A DNA stretch of 64,000 nucleotides from Streptomyces sp. NBC_00083 (GCF_026343295.1 NZ_JAPELY010000001.1:2604001-2668000); one strand, 5' to 3'. Positions 27,377-36,001 are shown, counted from the stretch's first letter. A program made the numbers and translations. The notes: generated by a model from the sequence alone, not told the origin.

Positions 27377-27984
27377 GTCTCCCCCGTGATGATCCACGGC
27401 GCGTCCATGAGCGCCGGCCGTCCCGGGGCAGGCGGCATCGACGCCCGGGGCGGCCCGATGAGGAGGCCCCCAGGTGTCGGATCCCAGCGCGCGTACAGGG
27501 GTGGCCCCCCGTGCGCCCGTGCCGATTCCCCCGAGATCGAGCGGCGTCGACCCACGCGCCGCCATGCGGGCGTGAGGTGTTCGCGCTGTCAGGATTGCCA
27601 GTACGCCAAGTGCTGAACTGCCGAAGTGCGTTGGTGCTGTGGTGCAGGAACGCGGTCGTGCAGGAGTGCGCAAGTACCGGATAGCAGAAGTGTGTTGATG
27701 CCAGGTCAGGGGCCGGAACGTCCCCACGTCGTTACCCCGGTTGTTCCACGGGGCGCCCCGACCCATCATTGGCCTGCCGTGAGAGCCACCGCAAGGCATG
27801 ACGGTAAAGATCTTCGAGTGAAACCCGGGTGATGGGCATCACATGTAGTGGTCACACAATGCGCTCCTCCCATCGGCGGGGTGCGGGCACACTTGCTTCG
27901 GCCGCGTCGCTCCAACCAGCCTGCCCGAGAGCGGCGTTGGGCCGCGGGGACAGTACGACGACGTACACGAGCGAGGGGACCGCT
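27377..27984. promoter_or_regulatory. 608-base divergent control region of the NRPS-PKS locus
   Basis: Separates the megasynthase from the divergent exporter and must carry both promoters. The part near 27600-27700 is less GC-rich and contains many degenerate copies of AAGTGC or GGTGC-like pentamers (CCAAGTGCTG, CGAAGTGCGT, TGGTGCTGTGGTGC, GGAGTGCGC, AGAAGTGTG). A 14-base inverted repeat sits at 27829-27842. No coding region is supported and no regulator gene lies in the locus itself. Confidence 0.5.
27829..27842. promoter_or_regulatory. Inverted repeat upstream of the exporter
   Basis: GTGATG-GG-CATCAC has perfect 6-base arms, about 145 bases upstream of the exporter start. It is an operator candidate for a regulator of the divergent pair. 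Confidence 0.4.
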
Positions 27985-29466
27985 ATGCCCGACGAGTCGG
28001 CCGAGCCCAGAGGTGCGGCGCGGGAGGTCGACCCGGCCCGCGTCCTCGCGCTGTGCAGCGGCGCGAGCTTCATGGCGTTCCTCGATCTGTCGATCATCAG
28101 CATCGCCTTCCCGGACATCCTCGGCGATTTCCCGAGTGCGTCGCTCAACACCATGACGTGGGTGCTGAGCGGCTACACGATCCTGCTGGCCGCCGTGCTC
28201 ACACCGGCCGGAAGGATCGCCGACAGCATCGGCCGGCGCACCGTCTTCCTCTGGTCCCTCGCCGCCTTCACGGCGGCATCGCTGGTCTGCGCCGTGGCGC
28301 CGTCCATCTGGTGGCTCATCGCGGCGCGGGTCGTCCAGGGCGCGGCGGCCGGTGGCATGATCCCCGCCGCGCTCGGCCTGATCCTCGCCACGACACCGCG
28401 GGAGCGCATCGCGCGGGCGGTCGGCACCTGGTCCGCGGTGGCGGGCTTTTCCGCCGTCATCGGACCGGCCGCCGGCGGCCTCCTGCTGCGCGCGTTCGGC
28501 TGGCGCTCGGTGTTCTACATCAACCTGCCGCTGTGCGGCGCGATGCTGCTCGCCGCCGTCGTGATCCTGCCGAAGCGGCGCTGGCCCGGCACCGGGGACC
28601 GGCTGCCGGACGCGGTGGGCAGCATCGCGCTCGCCCTGGGCATCGGCGGCGTGGTGAGCGCGCTCACCGAGGGGGACACCTGGGGCTGGACGGACGCCCG
28701 CACCATCGGGCTCGCCCTCACCGGCCTCGTGCTCATCGCCGTCACCGTGGTGCGCTCGCGCACCCACCCGGCTCCGGCCCTGGAGATGTCGGTGTGGCGC
28801 AGCCCCGTCTTCCGCACCGCCAATGTGGGTCTCGGACTGCTCAACATGACGATGTTCGCCTGGATGCTGGCGGCACCGCTGTTCGCCGCGGACATCTGGC
28901 ACTGGTCGGTCCTGAAGACGGCCGGCGCCCTCTGTGTCGGCGCCGTCTCCTCGATGGCCGGCTCGCTCGCCGCGGGGCGGCTCACCCGGCCCGCGACCCA
29001 GGTGAAGGTGACGGTGCTCGGCGCGCTCTCCTTCACCGGCAGCAACGCCATCTGGGCCTCCGGCCTGTTCGGCGCGACACCCAACTTCCTCGGCGGCTGG
29101 CTGCCCGCCGCGATCCTCGGCGGCGGCGGCCTCGGCCTCGCCATCACCTGCCTGTCGTCGCTCGCGGCCGGGACGGTGCCGCCCGCCAAGTTCGCGGGCG
29201 GCCTCGGCATGACGCTGACGGTGCGTCAGGTCGGCGGTTCGGTCGGTGTCGCGGGCTTCGCCTCGATCATGGCCTCGGGGGCGTCTCCGGGTGGCATCGC
29301 CTCCTTCCACCACGTCTATGCCGCCGCGATGGCCGTCAACGTCCTCTGCGCGGCGGTGGTGTGCACGATGCTCCTCGCGCTGCGGCCGAAGCCGGCGACC
29401 GCGGGCGCGGCCCCGGCACCGGCGCCGCCGGCCCCGCAGGACCGGGGAGCCACGCCGGCGCCGTAG
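27985..29466 (+). CDS. DHA2-type MFS efflux transporter (14 helices)
   Basis: A 493-residue exporter of the cytoplasmic membrane. ATG 27985 has GAGGGGA upstream; the in-frame extension to 27829 is Ser/Thr/Arg-rich and not membrane-like. The first helix has ALCSGASFMAFLDLSIISIAFP with the acidic residue usual in DHA2 drug:H+ antiporters, then WVLSGYTILLAAVLTPAGRIADSIGRR (helix 2 and loop 2-3), and a GFSAVIGPAAGGLL helix-5 motif typical of exporters. About 14 hydrophobic segments fit DHA2. The C-terminus is Pro/Ala-rich. It is divergent from the NRPS-PKS operon and is the likely exporter or resistance gene for its product. Confidence 0.88.
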   Translation: MPDESAEPRGAAREVDPARVLALCSGASFMAFLDLSIISIAFPDILGDFPSASLNTMTWVLSGYTILLAAVLTPAGRIADSIGRRTVFLWSLAAFTAASLVCAVAPSIWWLIAARVVQGAAAGGMIPAALGLILATTPRERIARAVGTWSAVAGFSAVIGPAAGGLLLRAFGWRSVFYINLPLCGAMLLAAVVILPKRRWPGTGDRLPDAVGSIALALGIGGVVSALTEGDTWGWTDARTIGLALTGLVLIAVTVVRSRTHPAPALEMSVWRSPVFRTANVGLGLLNMTMFAWMLAAPLFAADIWHWSVLKTAGALCVGAVSSMAGSLAAGRLTRPATQVKVTVLGALSFTGSNAIWASGLFGATPNFLGGWLPAAILGGGGLGLAITCLSSLAAGTVPPAKFAGGLGMTLTVRQVGGSVGVAGFASIMASGASPGGIASFHHVYAAAMAVNVLCAAVVCTMLLALRPKPATAGAAPAPAPPAPQDRGATPAP

Positions 29467-29517
29467 CGCGGCCTGCGTCAACTCCCGTACAACGCGTCTC
29501 GTTTGGTGCTCGCGTGC

Positions 29518-29580
29518 GTGCGACGGCCCCCACCCCGTACCGGCATCCCGTACCGGACAGAGGGATGGGGGCCGTCGCAC
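29518..29580. terminator. Long hairpin after the exporter, 15-base arms
   Basis: Perfect arms GTGCGACGGCCCCCA (29518-29532) and TGGGGGCCGTCGCAC (29566-29580). The 33-base loop contains the direct repeat CCCGTACCGG twice. It lies between convergent exporter and thiolase genes. Confidence 0.8.
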
Positions 29581-29589
29581 GGAGAGAGG

Positions 29590-29635
29590 CAGGCCCCCCG
29601 GACGCGGCGCGATGGCCGTGCGCCCGGGGGGCCTG
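29590..29635. terminator. Second hairpin between exporter and thiolase genes
   Basis: Arms CAGGCCCCCCGG (29590-29601) and CCGGGGGGCCTG (29624-29635) with a 22-base loop. It lies 9 bases after the first hairpin and 43 bases beyond the thiolase stop, so the pair probably terminates both strands. Confidence 0.75.
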
Positions 29636-29678
29636 TCGTTCCCTCGGCTCCCGGCCGCGCTGCCGCGGCCGGCGGGAC

Positions 29679-30869
29679 CTAGGCGGAGGGCACGCGGATC
29701 AGCAGGGCGTCGCCCTGCCCGCCGCCGCCGCACAGCGCCGCGGCGCCGAGACCGCCGCCGCGACGGCGCAGCTCGTACGCGAGGTGGACGACGAGCCGCG
29801 CGCCGGAGGCGCCGATGGGGTGGCCGAGTGCGATGGCGCCGCCGTCGACGTTCACGATGTCGGGGCTGAGGCCCAGCTGCTCGGTGGAGACGATGCCGAC
29901 GGCGGAGAACGCCTCGTTGATCTCCACCAGATCCAGGTCGGAGGCGTCCAGCTTGGCCTTGGTCAGGGCTGCCCTGATCGCGTTCGACGGCTGCTCGTGC
30001 AGGCTCGCGTCCGGCCCGGCCACCACGCCGTGGGCGCCGATCTCGGCGATCCAGGACAGGCCCAGCTCCTCGGCCTTGGCCTTGCTCGCCACGACCACGG
30101 CCGCCGCGCCGTCGGAGATCTGGGAGGCCGTACCCGCCGTGATGGTGCCGTCGGCGCTGTACACCGGGCGCAGCTTGGCGAGGACCTCCGCGGTGGTGTC
30201 GGGGCGGACCCCCTCGTCGGTGTCGCACACCACGGGGTCACCCTTGCGCTGCGGGACCGTGACCGGCGCCATCTCCTCGGCGAACCGGCCGGCCGCCGCC
30301 GCGGCCGCCGCCCGCTGGTGCGAGGCCGCGGCGAAGGCGTCCTGCTTCTCGCGGGTCACCCCGGCGTAACGGCTGTTGTACTTCTCCGTCGAGACGCCCA
30401 TGCCGACCTGGTCGAAGGGGCAGAACAGGCCGTCGTGGATCATGTGGTCGATCATCTGCACGTCACCGGCCTTGAAGCCGGCACGCGACTTGGGCAGCAC
30501 GTGCGGAGCCTGCGACATGGATTCCTGGCCACCCGCCACGACCAGGTCGAACTCGCCCGCCCTGATCAGCTGGTCGGCGAGGGCGATGGAATCGATGCCG
30601 GAGAGACAGACCTTGTTGACGGTCAGCGCCGGGACGCTCATCGGGATTCCGGCGGCCACGGCGGCCTGGCGGGCCGGGATCTGGCCGGCGCCCGCCGTGA
30701 GCACCTGCCCCATGATCGTGTACTCCACCTGCTCGGGCGCCACCCCGGCCCTCTCCAGGGCCGCCCTGATCGCGATGGCTCCGAGCTGAGCACCGGAGAA
30801 GTCCTTCAGAGCCCCGAGCAGACGACCGGTGGGGGTACGGGCCCCAGCCAGGATGACGGAACCGGACAC
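29679..30869 (-). CDS. Acetyl-CoA C-acetyltransferase (thiolase)
   Basis: A 396-residue thiolase that condenses two acetyl-CoA or cleaves 3-ketoacyl-CoA. Catalytic residues are intact: nucleophile Cys88 in NKVCLSG, NEAF, His350 in GHPIG and Cys380 in CGGGGQGDA. The short N-terminus ([12 protein letters not shown]) and full length match the biosynthetic/degradative thiolase II family. The start is an ATG with GGAGGA about 8 bases upstream on the minus strand. A 15-base palindrome lies 21 bases upstream of the start and may bind its regulator. It stands alone. It could supply precursors or work with the hydroxybutyrate unit at 2-6 kb, but there is no direct link. Confidence 0.92.
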   Translation of the reverse strand: MSGSVILAGARTPTGRLLGALKDFSGAQLGAIAIRAALERAGVAPEQVEYTIMGQVLTAGAGQIPARQAAVAAGIPMSVPALTVNKVCLSGIDSIALADQLIRAGEFDLVVAGGQESMSQAPHVLPKSRAGFKAGDVQMIDHMIHDGLFCPFDQVGMGVSTEKYNSRYAGVTREKQDAFAAASHQRAAAAAAAGRFAEEMAPVTVPQRKGDPVVCDTDEGVRPDTTAEVLAKLRPVYSADGTITAGTASQISDGAAAVVVASKAKAEELGLSWIAEIGAHGVVAGPDASLHEQPSNAIRAALTKAKLDASDLDLVEINEAFSAVGIVSTEQLGLSPDIVNVDGGAIALGHPIGASGARLVVHLAYELRRRGGGLGAAALCGGGGQGDALLIRVPSA

Positions 30870-30889
30870 GATGTCCTCCGTGGGTAGAA

Positions 30890-30904
30890 GTTGTGGACCA
30901 CAAC
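30890..30904. promoter_or_regulatory. 15-base palindrome upstream of the thiolase gene
   Basis: GTTGTGG-A-CCACAAC has perfect 7-base arms around a single base. Its distance from the thiolase ATG (21 bases) suits a repressor site overlapping the transcription start. Confidence 0.6.
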
Positions 30905-31131
30905 ACGGCTACATTACCCACGAGTTGGGGTCGCGAGGCGCACGCTCCTGCGGTGTGAGCGAGGGCACAGCCGAACGGCCGAACGCCGCGCGCGACCCCC
31001 GGAACGGCCGTCACGACGCAGGTGCTCATGCGGGCAGGTGTTTGTTCGTGCACATGTGCCCGTAGGGCGGCAGGGGTGTCCCGGCCTATTGTTGCCGCTG
31101 TCCGCCGGGTCGGCATCGAGAAAGGCCCCGC

Positions 31132-31674
31132 ATGGCCAGCGCATTTCAGGTGCACAAGCTCAAGGGAATGTTCGCGGCGTTCGACGCGGACGGTGACGGT
31201 TGCCTCTGCGAAGACGATTTCACCGCGCTCGTGGCCCGATGGCGCCGGATGCCGGCGGTCGCCCCGGGCACGGAGCTCGACGGGCGGGTCGAGGCGCTCC
31301 TGATGGGCTGGTGGGCGGCGCTCCTCGCCGCGGGGAACGGCAGGGGTGACGGCAGGGTCGACATGGACGAATTCCTCGGCCTCGTCGACGAGTTGCCCGC
31401 CAGGGTCGCCGAAGTGACCGCGACCGCCGACACCCTCTTCGACGCCGTGGACGCCAACGGCGACGGCCGCATCTCCGCCGACGAGCACCGCACCCTCGTC
31501 GAGACCTGGAACGGCCGACCCGTGGACACGGCAGGGGTGTGCGAGAGGCTCGACCTCGACGGCGACGGCCACCTCGACCGCGGGGAGTTCGCCCTCCTGT
31601 GGAGCCAGTTCTGGATCAGCGACGACCCCGCGGAGCCGGGCAACTGGCTCTGCGGGCGCATCCCCGCCCCGTAG
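31132..31674 (+). CDS. EF-hand calcium-binding protein (calerythrin-like)
   Basis: A 180-residue cytosolic protein with four EF-hand loops at residues 18-29, 69-80, 107-118 and 141-152. Hands 3 (DANGDGRISADE) and 4 (DLDGDGHLDRGE) are canonical. Hand 1 (DADGDGCLCEDD) ends in Asp instead of Glu. Hand 2 (NGRGDGRVDMDE) has Asn and Arg at the first two ligand positions and probably binds poorly or not at all. Family members in actinomycetes are calcium buffers or sensors resembling calerythrin or CabD. ATG 31132 fits the fold; the RBS (GAGAAAGG) is moderate. Divergent from the thiolase. Confidence 0.88.
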   Translation: MASAFQVHKLKGMFAAFDADGDGCLCEDDFTALVARWRRMPAVAPGTELDGRVEALLMGWWAALLAAGNGRGDGRVDMDEFLGLVDELPARVAEVTATADTLFDAVDANGDGRISADEHRTLVETWNGRPVDTAGVCERLDLDGDGHLDRGEFALLWSQFWISDDPAEPGNWLCGRIPAP

Positions 31675-31741
31675 GCCGGCGGGGCGCGGATGGCAGGGTG
31701 GTGAAGGCGCGCGTACCCGCTCCCCACCTGGAGGCCCCGGC

Positions 31742-32401
31742 ATGGCTGTCATTCACCGCACCGACCTGAACCCGACCAAGGTCGAGCTGCTCACCGCCTG
31801 GCTCCCGTCCCGCCCGTGGTACCGGGGCGCGGGCGCCCCGGAGTTGACCAGGGCCGGCGGGTTCCGCCTCGACGACCCGCAGGGAGACGTGGGGATCGAG
31901 TTCCTCGTCGTCACCGACGGCTCCGGGGCCGAGGCCACCGCCTATCTGGTGCCGCTCACCTATCGGGGTGCTCCGCTCGACGGGGCCGCCCACGCCCTCG
32001 TCGGCGTGATGGAGCACGGTGTGCTGGGGCGGCGCTGGGCCTACGACGCGTGCCACGACCCGGTGGCGGTCGCCCAGTTGGCCGCGCTGATCGAGGGCCG
32101 GGCCGAGGCCCAGGACCAGAACGTCAGCCACGTGCCGGACCGGGACGTCGCGCGTTCCTTCACCGGTGACGGTCCGGTGTTCGCCGGGGCCCCCACCGCC
32201 GTGGACGACCGGGAGGGCACCGCGCTGGCCGGCCCGCGGGGTGCGGTCCTCCGCCTGCACCGCACCCTGCGGCCCGCCCCGCAGGGCCCGCTGGAGCTCC
32301 CGCGGAACGCGACCGGTCACGTCTCGGGCCCCTGGCGCACACCGGACGGCACCCGGGCCGACGGACTCCTCGCCGTCCTGTACACCAACGCACGGGCCTA
32401 G
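31742..32401 (+). CDS. Maltokinase N-terminal cap-like protein
   Basis: A 219-residue protein resembling the cap domain that precedes the kinase fold in actinobacterial maltokinases. The segment WLPSRPWYRG is followed by a beta-rich part (GDVGIEFLVVTDGSG, AYLVPLTYRGAPL) and then EHGVLGRRWAYDACHDP, all typical of this cap. No kinase domain follows, so this is a stand-alone cap homologue; such genes are often labelled 1,4-alpha-glucan branching protein by transfer. No catalytic motif is visible. The true function is unknown, perhaps binding a maltooligosaccharide or a partner kinase. Confidence 0.75.
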   Translation: MAVIHRTDLNPTKVELLTAWLPSRPWYRGAGAPELTRAGGFRLDDPQGDVGIEFLVVTDGSGAEATAYLVPLTYRGAPLDGAAHALVGVMEHGVLGRRWAYDACHDPVAVAQLAALIEGRAEAQDQNVSHVPDRDVARSFTGDGPVFAGAPTAVDDREGTALAGPRGAVLRLHRTLRPAPQGPLELPRNATGHVSGPWRTPDGTRADGLLAVLYTNARA

Positions 32402-32478
32402 CGCCCGAAAGCCCGGTCTACGCTCGGCTTGCCCGCACCGGAACAGATCCCCGGGTGCGAAGACGAGAGGGAAGATCC

Positions 32479-32748
32479 GTGACCGATGACCAGGGCGGCG
32501 TGGTCCTGTACTGGCGTCCCATGTGTGCCTACTGCATCAGACTCCGTCTGCGGCTGCTCTTCTCGCCGCTGCGGTACGTCAAGGTCAACATCTGGCGGGA
32601 CCCCGAGGCGGCCGCGTTCGTCCGCTCCGTCGCCGACGGGAACGAGACCGTGCCCACCGTGACGGTGGCCGGGCGCCCGATGGTGAACCCGTCGAAGAAG
32701 GAGCTGCTCGCGGCAGTCGCGGCGCACTCCCCGGGCTCGATGTCCTGA
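32479..32748 (+). CDS. Mycoredoxin / glutaredoxin-like protein
   Basis: An 89-residue thioredoxin-fold oxidoreductase. The active site CAYC lies in WRPMCAYCIRLR after the first strand (VVLYWRP), and the cis-Pro loop is ETVPTVTV. The size, the strand order and VNIWRDPEAAAFVR match mycothiol-dependent mycoredoxins that reduce mixed disulfides. The GTG at 32479 has GAGAGGGA upstream; a GTG at 32455 would add eight charged residues. It is 77 bases after the previous gene. Confidence 0.85.
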   Translation: MTDDQGGVVLYWRPMCAYCIRLRLRLLFSPLRYVKVNIWRDPEAAAFVRSVADGNETVPTVTVAGRPMVNPSKKELLAAVAAHSPGSMS

Positions 32749-32934
32749 GCCTGCGGTCCGGCCGCCCGCCGGCCCGGCCGGTGGCGGCTGTTTCTCCACC
32801 ATGTCCGGGTCTCTTGCGGCCAGTTGGGACGCGAGCCGCCGTGCACCCTCGCTCGGGCAGCGGCACCATCCGAGCACGGATGGCGGGGGCGTCTCATGGG
32901 CCGCGGGCGCGTGAGGCGGAGACGGGGGAGTCGC

Positions 32935-33672
32935 ATGAGGAGCGCGGACGGGGACCAGGGACAGGCAGGGGCGCCGGCACCGGAACGCCGGGTCACGGCC
33001 GCCGCACAGGGCGACGTGGTCGTCTTCATCATCGGGATGCGGATCAACCGCTGGCGTTCGGTACGCCACTGGCTGCCGGTCCTCGGCGCGATGCCGCGCA
33101 TGCTGAAGGAGCTCTCGCGGGAGGAGGGGAGCGGCCTGCTGGCGCTGCGCGGGCTCGGCGGCGGCGCTCGTGTGCACGGCGTCGTGCAGTACTGGGAGTC
33201 GCGCGAGAAGCTGCTCGCCTACGCCTCCGACCGGGCAGGGGCGCACCGGCCCGCGTGGGCGGCGTTCAACCGCCGCGTGCGCGCCGGCAAGGGCGGCGTG
33301 GGGATCTGGCACGAGACGTACATTGTGCCGGCCGGCTCGTACGAGTCCGTCTACGTCGACATGCCGCCGGCCGGTTTGGGTGCGGCCTGGGGGTCGAGCC
33401 CGTGGGGCTGCGCGGGGAGCGGGCCGCGCAGCGGCCGGCGGGCGGCGCCGACTGGCGGACCGCCCGGCGACCGTCGTCCCGCGCCGCTCAGGCGGTGGCC
33501 TGCTGCTGGATGCGGATCATGTTGCCCGAGGGGTCCCGGAACGCGCAGTCGCGGGGCCCCCACGGCTGGTCGACGGGCTCCTGGAGCACCTCGGCGCCGG
33601 AGGCGCGCACCTTCTCGAAGGTCGCGTCGAGATCGGCGGTCCGGAAGACGAGCGTCGGCAGGGCGCCCTTGA
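32935..33672 (+). CDS. DUF4188-type protein; C-terminal third doubtful
   Basis: From ATG 32935 (GGGGGAG upstream) the first ~150 residues match the DUF4188 family, a monooxygenase-like ferredoxin fold: VVVFIIGMRINRW, VQYWESREKLLAYA, AHRPAWAAFNRRV, GIWHETYIV and VYVDMPPAGLG are all recognisable. After about base 33390 the frame continues 280 bases as an Arg/Pro/Gly-rich tail that runs antisense through the end of the VOC gene at 33488-33898. In another frame the sequence after the CCTGGGGGTC run reads VEPVGLRGERAAQ, which looks more protein-like. A frameshift (real or sequencing) near 33385-33400 is therefore possible. Function unknown. Confidence 0.65.
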   Translation: MRSADGDQGQAGAPAPERRVTAAAQGDVVVFIIGMRINRWRSVRHWLPVLGAMPRMLKELSREEGSGLLALRGLGGGARVHGVVQYWESREKLLAYASDRAGAHRPAWAAFNRRVRAGKGGVGIWHETYIVPAGSYESVYVDMPPAGLGAAWGSSPWGCAGSGPRSGRRAAPTGGPPGDRRPAPLRRWPAAGCGSCCPRGPGTRSRGAPTAGRRAPGAPRRRRRAPSRRSRRDRRSGRRASAGRP

Positions 33673-33898
33673 CGAGGAGCTCCTGCAGGGCGTCGCCGTC
33701 GCTCCGGGAGCGGCCGGCGTGCGGCTCCGACAGGACGATCTCGAGCCCCGGCTGGCTCTCGCTGCCGAGGGTCACCCAGCGGAAACCGCCCGAGGCCACG
33801 TCGTTGCGGACCTCCAGGCCCAGCGCGTCGCGGTAGAAGCCGAGCGACTCGTCCGGGTCGTTGACGGTGACGTGACAGTACTGAAGCGCGATGGTCAT
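33488..33898 (-). CDS. VOC (glyoxalase/bleomycin-resistance fold) protein
   Basis: A 136-residue protein with two beta-alpha-beta-beta-beta halves. The first half is YCHVTVNDPDESLGFYRDALGL; the second ends in FRDPSGNMIRIQQ, the usual C-terminal metal-binding strand (Glu replaced by Arg-Ile in NMIRI, so metal binding is uncertain). It is followed 10 bases upstream on the same strand by an AraC-type regulator, an arrangement common in Streptomyces. Likely a small-molecule binding or modifying enzyme; substrate unknown. Its 3' end overlaps the tail of the opposing DUF4188 frame. Confidence 0.85.
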   Translation of the reverse strand: MTIALQYCHVTVNDPDESLGFYRDALGLEVRNDVASGGFRWVTLGSESQPGLEIVLSEPHAGRSRSDGDALQELLVKGALPTLVFRTADLDATFEKVRASGAEVLQEPVDQPWGPRDCAFRDPSGNMIRIQQQATA

Positions 33899-33908
33899 GG
33901 CGTCAACG

Positions 33909-34349
33909 TTAGGCGGCGCTGCCGTCGTCCGCTCCCCGGTTCCGGCGCGCGGCGGTGCGCGTCGGGCGGGTGTGCAGCTTCGCCACGCACGGGGGCATCG
34001 CCGCGACGGCGCTGTGCTCCCGGCTGCGGTACGCGCTCGGTGTCTCCCCCACGACCTCGGTGAAGCGGGAGCTGAACGAGCCGAGCGACGTACAGCCGAC
34101 CGCCATGCACGCCTCGGTCACGCCGGCCCCGCCCCGCAGCAGCGCCATGGCGCGCTCGATGCGTCGGGTCATGAGGTAGCTGTAGGGCGTCTCGCCGTAG
34201 ACGGCGCGGAAGCGGCGCGAGAAGTGCGCCGGGGACATGAGCGCGTGCCGGGCCATCGCCGGAACGTCCAGCGGCTCGGCGTACTCCCGGTCGATGAGGT
34301 CCCGCGCCCGGCGCAGGTGCACGAGGTCGGCGAGCTCTTCCGGGGTCAT
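33909..34349 (-). CDS. AraC-family transcriptional regulator (short)
   Basis: A 146-residue protein made almost only of the two-HTH AraC DNA-binding domain. The first HTH is DVPAMARHALMSPAHFSRRFRAVYGETP, the second VTEACMAVGCTSLGSFSSRFTEVVGETP, then PSAYR. There is no sensor domain; the C-terminal 35 residues are a basic, low-complexity tail. It precedes the VOC gene by 10 bases and probably controls that gene and itself. Confidence 0.88.
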   Translation of the reverse strand: MTPEELADLVHLRRARDLIDREYAEPLDVPAMARHALMSPAHFSRRFRAVYGETPYSYLMTRRIERAMALLRGGAGVTEACMAVGCTSLGSFSSRFTEVVGETPSAYRSREHSAVAAMPPCVAKLHTRPTRTAARRNRGADDGSAA

Positions 34350-34414
34350 GCGACCGACGCTACCACCGGGCCCCCGGGCCGACCTGCCCGCTCGCGGCCG
34401 CCCGGGGACACGGT

Positions 34415-35512
34415 TCAGTGCAGGCCCTCCGGCAGCGGCGAGGGCGGGGCCTCGCGCTGGTGCGGGAAGGGCGCCGGGCCGGGCAGGCCCCGCTCGATGG
34501 AGACCGTCCGGGCCGGGGCCGGGATCGAGATGCCCTCGGCGCGGTAGCGGCTGTGCAGGCGCTTGATGAACTCGTGCTTGATCCGGTACTGGTTGCTGAA
34601 CTCACCCACACCGAGGATCACCGAGAAGTTGATCCGGGAGTCGGCGAACGTGTGGAAGCGGACGGCGGCCTCGTGCTCCGGCAGCGCCCCGGTGATGTCC
34701 GTCATCACGCTGTCCACGACCTCCAGGGTCACCCGCTCGACGTGCTCCAGGTCGCTGTCGTAGCCGACGCCGGCCTGCACCACGATCGACAACTCCTGCT
34801 CCGGGCGCGTGTAGTTGGTCATGTTGGTGCGGGCCAGCCGCGCGTTGGGGATGATCACGAGGTTGTTCGACAGGTTGCGCACCACCGTGTTGCGCCAGTT
34901 GATGTCGACGACGTACCCCTCCTCACCGCCGCTGAGCCGGATGTAGTCCCCGGGCTGCACGGTCTTCGACGCGAGGATGTGCACCCCCGCGAAGAGGTTG
35001 GCGAGGGTGTCCTGGAGCGCGAGCGCCACCGCGAGGCCGCCCACGCCGAGCGCGGTGAGCAGCGGCGCTATGGAGACCCCGACGGTTTCCAGGGCGACCA
35101 GGATGCCCATCGCCACCACGACGACGCGGGTGATGTTCACGAAGATCGTGGCCGAGCCGGCCACACCGGTCCGCGCGTGCGCGAGGGACTGCACGAGCCC
35201 CGCGACGACCCGGGCCGCGGTCAGGGTGGTGATGAGGATGAGCAGGGCGGTCAGCGTGTGGTTCACGATGCCCGAGACCCGGCCGGTCAGCGGCAGCTCC
35301 GCCGCGGCCGCCGCGGCGCCGCCCACCACGGCCGCCCACGGGGCGATGGTGCGCAGGGCGTCGACGATGATGTCGTCCCCGGTCCACCGGGTCCTGAGCG
35401 CGTGCTTGCCCAGCCACTTCAGCACGATGCGCACGAGCAGCCCGGCGGCGATGCCCGCGGCCATCGCTATGGAGGCCGCCACCCAGTCGTGCAGGACAAC
35501 GCCTCGGTTCAA
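34415..35512 (-). CDS. Small-conductance mechanosensitive channel (MscS family)
   Basis: A 365-residue membrane protein with N-terminal helices near residues 10-30, 55-70, 84-110 and 125-145. The pore helix follows (LLTALGVGGLAVALALQDTLANLFAG, about 148-173), then the beta domain (VQPGDYIRLSGGEEGYVVDINWRNT) and the alpha/beta C-terminal domain. The order fits MscS, releasing solutes on hypo-osmotic shock. The start is weakly defined: TTG 35512 has GGCGGG upstream and gives a full N-terminus; a GTG about ten codons downstream is an alternative. Confidence 0.88.
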   Translation of the reverse strand: MNRGVVLHDWVAASIAMAAGIAAGLLVRIVLKWLGKHALRTRWTGDDIIVDALRTIAPWAAVVGGAAAAAAELPLTGRVSGIVNHTLTALLILITTLTAARVVAGLVQSLAHARTGVAGSATIFVNITRVVVVAMGILVALETVGVSIAPLLTALGVGGLAVALALQDTLANLFAGVHILASKTVQPGDYIRLSGGEEGYVVDINWRNTVVRNLSNNLVIIPNARLARTNMTNYTRPEQELSIVVQAGVGYDSDLEHVERVTLEVVDSVMTDITGALPEHEAAVRFHTFADSRINFSVILGVGEFSNQYRIKHEFIKRLHSRYRAEGISIPAPARTVSIERGLPGPAPFPHQREAPPSPLPEGLH

Positions 35513-36001
35513 CGGGCACCCGCCGGGCGCGCGGGGAGCGGGGGCTGCGCGGAGGGCGCCGCGGATCGCCGTATGTGATGTGTCGTCACCTTGTCACCTG
35601 TCAGATCGTGCTGCCTGGAGCCTCGTTCGAAGGGCCGCCCCTGCGAACGGGCTGCCATCCTGCCGCATACGGCGAGCGCCGCCGCGCGCCGGTGCACGCC
35701 GGGCCGGCCGGGGCCCCGGCCACCCTCCGCCGCGCGGCGGGCACGGAGCGTGCGGGGAGGCATCAAACGCGGGCCGCGACGGTATACCTCCCCGTAGGGA
35801 ACCCGTCCTTCCCGGCGGCCGGCCGCCGGTGCCCGGTATCATGGACGGTTCCCCTCCAGGGCGGCGGGAGCCCCTCGCGGGCAGGCCCTGGTGCGGCCCG
35901 GGAGCCCGCGTCCCGTCGTGGCCCCGGTGGAACCGGCCGGTCCCTCAATCCCGGCCCGAGCCCCTGACGGCCGTAGAGACGATCACGTGAGGAGCGAGGC
36001 G
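35513..36001. other. 489-base region without a supported gene
   Basis: Lies between divergent mscS and the cold-shock gene. It includes spaced copies of a GTCACC/TGTCA element (GTCACCTTGTCACCTGTCAG) at about 35583-35602 near the mscS side. GAGG-type sequences lie just before the cold-shock ATG. The short frames across it have no protein-like composition. It probably holds both promoters and the leader of the cold-shock gene. Confidence 0.4.

Noticed and set aside
32523..33836. Long plus-strand frame across mycoredoxin, DUF4188 and VOC genes
   Set aside because: Only a short segment after 33390 may be the true DUF4188 C-terminus; the rest has no protein character.
35513..36001. Short frames between mscS and the cold-shock gene
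   Set aside because: They overlap each other in several frames and are Arg/Pro-rich; no start has a convincing RBS.
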